Shown here piece by piece: positions 1-5,520 of a DNA stretch of 9,326 bases (positions are counted from its first letter, which is position 1; the number at the start of each line of letters is the position of its first letter). The DNA lies in contig PMBM01000080.1 of the NCBI GenBank assembly GCA_003153855.1, forward strand, positions 17,571-26,896. The letters run 5' to 3'. Under the pieces are notes generated by a model. That model saw only the letters and a program-made list of their open reading frames with translations, was not told the origin of the DNA and searched no databases. Both the position numbers and the translations under genes were made by a program. This stretch comes from Propionibacteriaceae bacterium (GTDB lineage Bacteria; Actinomycetota; Actinomycetes; Propionibacteriales; Propionibacteriaceae).

Positions 1-584
1 CAGCCGAAGTTGCAGGCCATCTTGCGGATGAGGTTGAACGGGTGCTTCTCGACGTGGATCCTTTCCCCGACGAGCTCCGCCATCTGCGTCGTGTACTCGA
101 GCGCAGGCAGGAAGATGATCTCGATCAGGTTGGGACCGACGCCGATGTTCGGACGGATCGGGAAGACGTTGCGCCGGTGCATGTTGGCGGAAGTGCCCAT
201 CGTGCGGCCGTTGACGCGGATCTCGGCGATCGTGTCGAGTCCCTCGCACACGAGGTCGCAGTTGTCGGCGTACAGCTCCTCCGACTCGCCGTCGAGGTCC
301 AGCGTGAAGCTGTAGCTCCAGGTCTGCTGCCCGACCCACACCTGGTCGGCCTCGTTGGTGCTGAAGTAGGGGTCAGCGAGCAGCCCGGCGGCCATGAGAT
401 CGGTGTGGACGCAGCCAGGAACGGTGCCGGGGATGCCGAAAGCGAGGGAAGTACGAACAGCCTCCGGCACCGCGGACCACGCTGAAGTGGTCGGGTCGGC
501 ACGGAGGATCCACGCGCTTCCGGTGAGGTCGAGCCACCCGTCTGCAACGCGGACGGACTCGTCACCGAGGCTCTCGATTCCCAT
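1..584 (-). CDS. Beta-mannosidase-like glycoside hydrolase family 2 protein, N-terminal part (cut by window edge)
   Basis: Only the first 194 complete codons are in the window; family members run to about 820-850 residues, so roughly the N-terminal quarter is seen. This is the sugar-binding jelly-roll region of GH2, not the catalytic barrel. Recognisable family features are the PGTVPGCVHTDL stretch (about residues 52-63), DPYFSTNE (71-78), the VWVGQQTWSYSFTLD segment (82-96), CEGLDTIAEIRVNG (113-126), and the final IRKMACNFG, which in beta-mannosidases continues into W-D-W-G-P. The enzyme would remove terminal beta-mannose from the non-reducing end of manno-oligosaccharides. No signal peptide is visible, so it is probably cytoplasmic and acts on imported oligosaccharides. 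The ATG at 584 has a good Shine-Dalgarno (GGAG, 7 nt upstream). It is divergent from the GH3 gene with an operator-like palindrome between them. Family assignment is firm; substrate is inferred, and the catalytic glutamates lie outside the window. Confidence 0.9.
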   Translation of the reverse strand, partial: MGIESLGDESVRVADGWLDLTGSAWILRADPTTSAWSAVPEAVRTSLAFGIPGTVPGCVHTDLMAAGLLADPYFSTNEADQVWVGQQTWSYSFTLDLDGESEELYADNCDLVCEGLDTIAEIRVNGRTMGTSANMHRRNVFPIRPNIGVGPNLIEIIFLPALEYTTQMAELVGERIHVEKHPFNLIRKMACNFG

Positions 585-618
585 GAATCCTCTCCATTGA
601 GGCTGGTGCGGTCGTACA

Positions 619-638
619 GTTACTGACCAGACAGTAAC
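619..638. promoter_or_regulatory. Operator-like inverted repeat in the divergent GH2/GH3 promoter region
   Basis: GTTACTGACCAGACAGTAAC is a perfect 7-bp inverted repeat with a 6-bp spacer, lying between the start of the minus-strand beta-mannosidase (584) and the plus-strand GH3 gene (707). Size and symmetry are typical of sites bound by TetR-family dimers. A further CAGT at 617-620 overlaps its left edge, so the CAGT/ACTG core occurs three times in 19 bp. A TANNNT-type hexamer (TACAGT, 615-620) abuts it on the plus strand, without a convincing -35. One site placed here could control both divergent genes. Which protein binds it is unknown: it does not resemble the palindrome in front of the nearby TetR gene. 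Confidence 0.6.
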
Positions 639-694
639 ACCGCGAACTGCGAGCCAGGTGCGGGGTGACCGTTTCGTTATCGTTCGATCTCGTC

Positions 695-701
695 AAAGGG
701 G
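695..701 (+). promoter_or_regulatory. Ribosome binding site that decides the GH3 start
   Basis: AAAGGGG sits 5 nt before the GTG at 707. The earlier in-frame GTG at 665 has only a weak AGG about 6 nt upstream, and the 14 extra residues it would add do not look like the family. From 707 the protein opens with LSYRDSCLATTDRVADLLARM, which resembles the usual GH3 N-terminus. Confidence 0.6.
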
Positions 702-706
702 ACGCG

Positions 707-2938
707 GTGCTCTCGTACAGGGACAGTTGCCTCGCGACCACTGATCGCGTCGCGGATCTGCTGGCCCGGATGACCCTCGCCGAGAAGGTCGGCCAGTGCA
801 TGCAGCTCGACGCACAAGGCGACCTCGATGACCTTGTGACTAGGCAGAACGTCGGTTCGCTGCTCCACATTCCCCCTGACCGCATGGCTCGCGCGATCGA
901 GCTCGCCGCTGCCACCCGGCTCGGCATCCCCCTGCTGCTCGCCGACGACTGCATCCACGGACACTCCTTCTGGCCCGGCGCGACGATCTTCGGTACGCAG
1001 CTCGCCGTCGCCTGCAGCTGGAGGCCGGAGAACGCACGCCGGATGGCCAGAATCACTGCTGTGGAAGCGACGAGCACCGGTTTCAAGTGGACCTTCTCCC
1101 CCGTGCTGTGCATCGCCCGGGACCTCCGCTGGGGCCGCGTCGACGAGACGTTCGGCGAGGATCCGTACCTCATCGGCGAGCTCGCGTCCGCGATGGTGGC
1201 CGGCTACCAGGGGTCCGAACTGCGAGACGAGACCTCCATGCTGGCGACCGCGAAGCACTTCGCGGGCTACTCCGAGACGCAGGGCGGCAGGGACGCCTCC
1301 GAAGCCGACATCACGCGGCGCAAGCTCCTCAGCTGGTTCACCCCTCCTTTCGAGCGCGTCGCGCGCGAGGGTGCGGGGACGTTCATGCTCGGCTACCAGG
1401 CCATCGACGGGCAGCCGATCACCGTCAACCGGTGGCTTCTCGGTGACGTGCTCCGTGGCGAGTGGGGCTACAGGGGAGTGCTCGTCACTGACTGGGACAA
1501 CGTCGGCCGCATGGTGTGGGAGCAGAAGGTCTGTGCCGACTACACCGAGGCCGCCGCACGGGCGATGAACGCCGGGAACGACATGACCATGACCACGCCG
1601 CAGTTCTACGACGGCGCGCAGGAGGCTGTACGGAAGGGGCTGCTGAGCGAGTCGACGCTCGACGCCGCCGTGGGCCGCATCCTCGCGTGCAAGTTCGAGC
1701 TCGGCCTGTTCGAGAACCCTGGCGGCCCCGACCTGGAGCGTCAGAAGGCCGTCATCGGGTGCGAGGAGCACCGGCAGACGAACCTGGAGATCGCGCGAGA
1801 CTCCCTCGTGCTGCTCAGGAACGACGGCACGCTCCCCCTCACCGCATCATCGGGCACCGTCGCCGTGATCGGACCGAACGCCGACGCGGCCGCGACGCAG
1901 CTCGGCGACTGGGCGGGCGGCTCGGGACAGTGCTCCTGGCTGGGCCCCGACTACGTACCGGAGAACGTCGTCACCGTCCTCGACGGCGTACGGCAGGTCG
2001 CGTCGGCCCATGGCTGGCAGGTCACGCACGCGACGGGCTGCAGCATCGCGACGATGACCGGATCCTGGGGGGTCGGCGAGGACGGACAACCGATCTATCC
2101 GTCGATCACGCCCGTTCCGGCGGACGAGGACGAGCTCGCGGAGGCCGTCGCGGCCGCGTCGTCGGCCGACGTGGTGGTGCTGGTGCTGGGCGACAACGTG
2201 TTCCTGACCGGCGAGGGCAGGTCCACGGCCACCCTCGAGCTGCAGGGCGGGCAGCTGGCGCTCGTGCGTCGCATCGTCGGTCTTGGCAAGCCCGTGGTGG
2301 TCGTGCTGATCAACGGCAAGCCACTGGTCCTCCCGACCGAGCTCGCGAACACCTCGGCCCTCGTCGAGGCGTTCAACCCCGGCGACGTCGGCGGTCAGGC
2401 CATCGCCGAGCTGCTCTTCGGCGACATCGAGCCGTGCGGACGCCTCCCGATCTCCTTCCCCGTACATTCCGGCCAGCAGCCGACCTACTACAACCAGATC
2501 CGCGGCCAGCACGGCAACCGTTACGCCGACCTGACTCAGGAGCCTGCCTTCGCGTTCGGCCAGGGCCTCACGTACAGCCGGGTCGAGTACACGGACCTCC
2601 GTCTGGAGGCCGGGACCGTGCGGAAAGATGGCTCGGTCCGGGCCACGGTGAGCGTCGCGAACACCGGCGCGCGCACCGCGACGGAGACCGTGCAGTGGTA
2701 CGTACGGGACCTTGTCACGTCGGTCACGTGGGCCGACAAGGAGCTCAAGGGGTTCGAGAAGGTTACCCTCAGTCCCGGGGAGTCCGTCGACGTGACGCTC
2801 GACCTTCCCGTGTCGGACTGCACGATCGTCGACGCCGACGGAGTGCGTGTTGTAGAGCAAGGAGACTTCGAGGTACTGGTCGGCCCGGATTCGCGGGACG
2901 CCAGTCTGCTCGACGCGAGATTCGCCGTGGTGGCGTGA
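707..2938 (+). CDS. Glycoside hydrolase family 3 beta-glycosidase (beta-glucosidase/beta-xylosidase type), cytoplasmic
   Basis: This 743-residue protein has the full GH3 layout: N-terminal TIM-barrel domain, alpha/beta sandwich domain, and a C-terminal fibronectin III-like domain (about 640-715, around DKELKGFEKVTLSPGES). In the barrel, DLRWGRVDETFGEDPYL (from 139), KHF (183-185) and GGRDASEAD are classic GH3 motifs. The probable nucleophile is Asp262 in VLVTDWDNVG, and the probable acid/base is Glu503 in FLTGEGRS. There is no signal peptide, so it should cleave imported beta-linked oligosaccharides by the retaining mechanism. Start 707 is preferred for its ribosome binding site and family-like N-terminus; GTG 665 would give 757 residues. 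The divergent beta-mannosidase suggests mixed gluco/manno-oligosaccharides, and a TetR gene follows on the same strand. Activity (glucose, xylose or other) cannot be read from sequence. Confidence 0.95.
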   Translation: MLSYRDSCLATTDRVADLLARMTLAEKVGQCMQLDAQGDLDDLVTRQNVGSLLHIPPDRMARAIELAAATRLGIPLLLADDCIHGHSFWPGATIFGTQLAVACSWRPENARRMARITAVEATSTGFKWTFSPVLCIARDLRWGRVDETFGEDPYLIGELASAMVAGYQGSELRDETSMLATAKHFAGYSETQGGRDASEADITRRKLLSWFTPPFERVAREGAGTFMLGYQAIDGQPITVNRWLLGDVLRGEWGYRGVLVTDWDNVGRMVWEQKVCADYTEAAARAMNAGNDMTMTTPQFYDGAQEAVRKGLLSESTLDAAVGRILACKFELGLFENPGGPDLERQKAVIGCEEHRQTNLEIARDSLVLLRNDGTLPLTASSGTVAVIGPNADAAATQLGDWAGGSGQCSWLGPDYVPENVVTVLDGVRQVASAHGWQVTHATGCSIATMTGSWGVGEDGQPIYPSITPVPADEDELAEAVAAASSADVVVLVLGDNVFLTGEGRSTATLELQGGQLALVRRIVGLGKPVVVVLINGKPLVLPTELANTSALVEAFNPGDVGGQAIAELLFGDIEPCGRLPISFPVHSGQQPTYYNQIRGQHGNRYADLTQEPAFAFGQGLTYSRVEYTDLRLEAGTVRKDGSVRATVSVANTGARTATETVQWYVRDLVTSVTWADKELKGFEKVTLSPGESVDVTLDLPVSDCTIVDADGVRVVEQGDFEVLVGPDSRDASLLDARFAVVA

Positions 2939-2963
2939 TGCAGACGAACGCCGGCAGCGATAA

Positions 2964-2979
2964 CTTTGATCGATCAAAG
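2964..2979. promoter_or_regulatory. Perfect 16-bp palindrome before the TetR gene, probable autoregulatory operator
   Basis: CTTTGATCGATCAAAG equals its own reverse complement over all 16 bases. It lies between the GH3 stop (2938) and the TetR ATG (3022), in an AT-richer patch of otherwise GC-rich DNA. A TANNNT hexamer (TAACTT, 2961-2966) overlaps its left end, so a bound dimer would cover a promoter start region; no clear -35 is visible. TetR regulators commonly repress their own gene through such sites. Binding by the adjacent regulator is inference. Confidence 0.6.
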
Positions 2980-2980
2980 G

Positions 2981-2998
2981 GCGCTGTCGACACAGCAC
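2981..2998. repeat. Short imperfect inverted repeat, leader hairpin of the TetR gene
   Basis: GCGCTGT-CGAC-ACAGCAC has 7-nt arms with one mismatch (a G-U-type pairing is possible on one strand) and a 4-nt loop. It starts one base after the 16-bp palindrome. There is no T-run after it, so a terminator for the GH3 gene is not convincing; it may be a leader hairpin, a second weak protein site, or chance. Confidence 0.3.
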
Positions 2999-3021
2999 CC
3001 GCTCACAGCGAGGTGAACACC

Positions 3022-3672
3022 ATGGCAGGAGGCTCTGCGTCGACTCTCCGGGTTCGGGGAGCGCGCAAGTCCACCCCTGAGCGACGCCAGGAGATTGTTC
3101 GAGCGGCCGCGAAGACATTCGGGACCAAGGGCTACCAGAAGGGGTCCTTGATCGACATCGCGGCGCAGGTGGGCATGACGCACGCGGGCGTACTCCATCA
3201 CTTCGGCTCCAAGGAGGCGCTGCTCATCGCCGTGCTCGAGTACCGGGACGAGGAGGGCCTCGAGACGCTGTCCGGGCAGACGATGCCTCTCGGGCTCGAC
3301 CTCTTCCTGCATCTGTACCGGACCGCCGCGGAAAACGCCAAACGTGAGGGACTCGTCCAGACGTACGCGGCGATCACGGGCGAGTCCGTGACAGAGGGTC
3401 ACCCTGCCCGGAGCTTCGTCATCAGCCGGTTCACCGCTCTGCGCGGCCTCATCGAGGACGCTCTGCGGCTGATCTGCGGCCCGGACCTCCCTGACGACAT
3501 CCGCACCCATGCCGCGACCTCGGTCATCGGCGTGATGGACGGCGTCCAGCTGCAGTGGCTCCTCGACAAGGAAGCCGTCGACCTCCCCGAGGCCACCCGG
3601 TTCGCGCTCGAAGCGATCCTCGTAGCCGCCATGGCCGGCACGAAGCGGCCACGCCCGTTGACCGAGACCTGA
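3022..3672 (+). CDS. TetR-family transcriptional regulator
   Basis: The 216-residue protein has a TetR N-terminal DNA-binding domain: TPERRQEIVRAAAKTFGTKGYQKGSL (about 18-43) leads into the helix-turn-helix IAAQVGMTHAGVLHHFGSKEALL (about 46-68). The rest (about 75-205) is helical and variable, as expected for the ligand-binding/dimerisation domain. The ATG at 3022 has GAGG 8 nt upstream. An in-frame ATG at 2938, overlapping the GH3 stop as TGATG, would add 28 residues of low-complexity sequence with a poor ribosome site; it would also place the 16-bp palindrome inside the coding region, so 3022 is favoured. The gene follows GH3 on the same strand, making it a candidate repressor of the glycosidase genes and of itself, with a sugar-type inducer as a guess. 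It ends 3 bp from the stop of the convergent gene. Confidence 0.92.
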   Translation: MAGGSASTLRVRGARKSTPERRQEIVRAAAKTFGTKGYQKGSLIDIAAQVGMTHAGVLHHFGSKEALLIAVLEYRDEEGLETLSGQTMPLGLDLFLHLYRTAAENAKREGLVQTYAAITGESVTEGHPARSFVISRFTALRGLIEDALRLICGPDLPDDIRTHAATSVIGVMDGVQLQWLLDKEAVDLPEATRFALEAILVAAMAGTKRPRPLTET

Positions 3673-3675
3673 GCC

Positions 3676-4302
3676 TTACCAGGTGAGCCGGTCGGCCCGG
3701 CGAGACGCGGAGACGACCGCGGTCATCTCACCCTTCGACAGCCGACGGCCGAAGAACGGCCCGTTGGCGTCCAGCAACCAGGCACTGCGGCCGTCCAGCT
3801 CGACAGGGTCGAAGCCGAGCGCGTCGACGAGCGCCGCCACCTCGCCACGTGCCTCGACGTCGTCGGACGCGACGGCGACCGCCATACGGAACGGAGCCCC
3901 GGCCGGTTCGGCGTACGCCAACAGCTCCTCGTAGGCGACGTGGTTCAAGGACCTCACGAGACGGATCCCAGGACGCCCCCTCAAGGGTGACTCGGGAGGG
4001 TTCGCCCCGTCCGCCTCCAGCCAAGGGTTCGTCGCATCGATGATGATCGCGTGGGCGAGCTTCTCGGGGTCGAGGTCGCTGACGTGCGAGTACGGGATCG
4101 CGAGCAGCACGATGCCGGACGAGGTGAGCATCTCGTCGACGCCCACCAACCGTGCGCCGGAGGCGACGGTCGACACGATGAGCTCGATCATCGGGCCCGT
4201 CCGCGCGTCGGCGATGAGGACGTCCCAGCCCGCGCTCGCCGCGAGCCGTGCCACGGTCGTACCGAGCTTGCCGGCGCCGAGGATGCCCAGCCGATCGCCC
4301 AC
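3676..4302 (-). CDS. NADPH:F420 oxidoreductase-like Rossmann protein (NAD(P)-binding reductase family)
   Basis: A 208-residue, single-Rossmann protein of the F420-dependent NADP oxidoreductase-like family (IMP dehydrogenase/ProC-type nucleotide-binding fold). The dinucleotide loop is G9-x-G11-x-x-G14 in LGILGAGKLGTTVA. The second strand ends in LIADART; Asp32 there could favour NADH over NADPH, though Arg34 could contact a phosphate. IIIDATNPW (86-94) and VRSLNHVAYEELLAYAEPAGAPFRM (about 120-145) match the family pattern, as does the C-terminal half with GFDPVELDG. True F420 reductases move hydride between NADPH and F420, but many relatives have unknown substrates. The GTG start at 4302 has GGAAGGA 6 nt upstream; the frame continues upstream but only as antisense to the neighbour. 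It is divergent from the LLM-type oxidoreductase, with 91 bp between the starts. Confidence 0.85.
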   Translation of the reverse strand: MGDRLGILGAGKLGTTVARLAASAGWDVLIADARTGPMIELIVSTVASGARLVGVDEMLTSSGIVLLAIPYSHVSDLDPEKLAHAIIIDATNPWLEADGANPPESPLRGRPGIRLVRSLNHVAYEELLAYAEPAGAPFRMAVAVASDDVEARGEVAALVDALGFDPVELDGRSAWLLDANGPFFGRRLSKGEMTAVVSASRRADRLTW

Positions 4303-4393
4303 GTGTCGTCCTTCCAGATACTCCCGCGCCACAACGTACGATGCGGGTGATCGGTTGGGAAATGGCGACCGTCCAGCAGACTCGGAGACCCCC

Positions 4394-5419
4394 ATGGAGC
4401 TACAGCTCGGCATCGACACCTTCGGGGACGTGACGCTCGATCCGGACGGCGCACCGGTGAGCCACGCCCAGGTCATCCGGAACGTCGTCGACGAAGCCGT
4501 ACTGGCTGAGCAGTCGGGCGTCGACGTCATCGGCCTCGGTGAGCACCACCGCGACGACTTCGCGATCTCCTCCCCGGAGACCGTCCTGGCGGGCATCGCC
4601 ACGCGTACCGAACGGCTTCGTCTCGCGAGCGCGGTCACCGTGCTGAGCTCGGACGATCCCGTACGTGTCTTCGAGCGTTTCTCGACCCTCGACGCACTCT
4701 CGAACGGCCGGGCCGAGGTCATCGTGGGCCGGGGCTCGTTCACCGAGTCGTTCCCGCTGTTCGGCTTCGACCTCGCGAACTACCAGGAGCTGTTCGAGGA
4801 GAAGCTCGCGATGTTCGTCGAGCTCCGCAAGCAGGGCCCCATCTCCTGGGAGGGCGAGCTCACCCAGACGCTGCGCGGTATCGAGGTGTTCCCGCCCGTC
4901 GAGAACGGGCCGCTGACCACCTGGGTCGCGGTGGGCGGGAGCCCCGAGTCGGTGATCCGCGCTGCACGACACGGGCTCGACCTCATGCTGGCGATCATCG
5001 GCGGTTCGGTGGAGCGGTTCACTCCGTTCGTCGAGCTGTACCACCGTGCGCTCGACCAGCTCGGTCAGCCGCAGGGCCGGGTGGGCTTCCACAGCTTCGG
5101 CCACGTGGCCGCCACCGACTCAGAGGCGATCGAGCAGTACTTCGGCCCGTACGTGTCCACCATGAGCCGGATCGGCCGCGACCGGGGCTGGCGACGTCCG
5201 ACGAGGGAGTCGTTCCGCTACGAGCTGGATCACGGCTCGATGGTCGTGGGGTCCCCCGAGACGGTCGCCCGCAAGATCGCCGCAGGGGCGAGAGCGCTGG
5301 GTGCGTCCCGGTTCTCCATGAAGGTGAGCACCGGACCGCTGTCCCACGAGCTCGTCAGCAACAGCATCGAGCTGTACGGGACGAAGGTCGGTCCCCTCGT
5401 CCGCGACATGCTCTCCTGA
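4394..5419 (+). CDS. LLM-class (luciferase-like) flavin- or F420-dependent oxidoreductase
   Basis: The 341-residue protein is a single bacterial-luciferase-like TIM barrel. Visible marks are GLGEHHRDDFAISSPE (from about 47), RLRLASAVTVLSSDDPVRVFERF (about 74-96), GRAEVIVGRGSFTESFPLFG (about 105-124), and WVAVGGSPESVIRAARHGL followed by LAIIGG. The overall pattern resembles the subgroup typified by the Agrobacterium protein of structure 2I7G, whose substrate is unknown. Members use FMNH2 or F420 as hydride carrier. The ATG at 4394 has GGAG 6 nt upstream; the frame is open further upstream but that stretch is antisense to the divergent reductase. The divergent reductase could supply reduced cofactor, but this is inference. 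It converges on the LCP gene across a 101-bp gap. Confidence 0.92.
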   Translation: MELQLGIDTFGDVTLDPDGAPVSHAQVIRNVVDEAVLAEQSGVDVIGLGEHHRDDFAISSPETVLAGIATRTERLRLASAVTVLSSDDPVRVFERFSTLDALSNGRAEVIVGRGSFTESFPLFGFDLANYQELFEEKLAMFVELRKQGPISWEGELTQTLRGIEVFPPVENGPLTTWVAVGGSPESVIRAARHGLDLMLAIIGGSVERFTPFVELYHRALDQLGQPQGRVGFHSFGHVAATDSEAIEQYFGPYVSTMSRIGRDRGWRRPTRESFRYELDHGSMVVGSPETVARKIAAGARALGASRFSMKVSTGPLSHELVSNSIELYGTKVGPLVRDMLS

Positions 5420-5433
5420 CGCAGGGCCCGTTC

Positions 5434-5498
5434 CGCACAACCTTTGTGGTGCCCGCACAACCCGTATGACCAGGCTCGCGCGCCACAAGGGTTGTGCG
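5434..5498. repeat. Long inverted repeat between convergent genes (possible bidirectional terminator or intergenic repeat element)
   Basis: The left arm CGCACAACCTTTGTGGTGC (5434-5452) and right arm GCGCCACAAGGGTTGTGCG (5480-5498) are complementary at 17 of 19 positions, separated by 27 bp. Both mismatches are U opposite G in the plus-strand RNA, so a fully paired 19-bp stem is possible. CGCACAACC recurs at 5454-5462, exactly 20 bp after its first copy. It fills the gap between the LLM oxidoreductase stop (5419) and the LCP stop (5521). No T-run follows either side, so a classic intrinsic terminator is not assured. Confidence 0.65.
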
Positions 5499-5520
5499 CG
5501 TCGAGGACCGTCCGCCGCCC

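Noticed and set aside
682..698. Degenerate copy of the 16-bp TetR palindrome just before the GH3 start (TTCGATC ... GTCAAAG)
   Set aside because: Only the right half-site TCAAAG is clearly shared; the arms match each other at about 4 of 7 positions, which is too weak and partly overlaps the ribosome site.
677..1771. A 364-codon minus-strand open frame opposite the GH3 barrel
   Set aside because: Antisense to conserved GH3 motifs and no recognisable protein features.
2981..2998. Rho-independent terminator for the GH3 gene
   Set aside because: The stem is short with one mismatch and there is no following T-run.
1847..3118. A 423-codon minus-strand open frame opposite GH3 and the TetR start
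   Set aside because: Shadow of the GH3 coding sequence; composition is that of a non-coding GC-rich frame and it crosses the palindrome region.
4040..4393. Upstream extension of the LLM oxidoreductase frame
   Set aside because: Antisense to the divergent reductase; homology begins at the ATG at 4394, which has its own ribosome site.
4303..4743. Upstream extension of the F420-reductase-like frame
   Set aside because: It lies antisense to the first third of the LLM oxidoreductase, and family homology and the ribosome site both begin at 4302.
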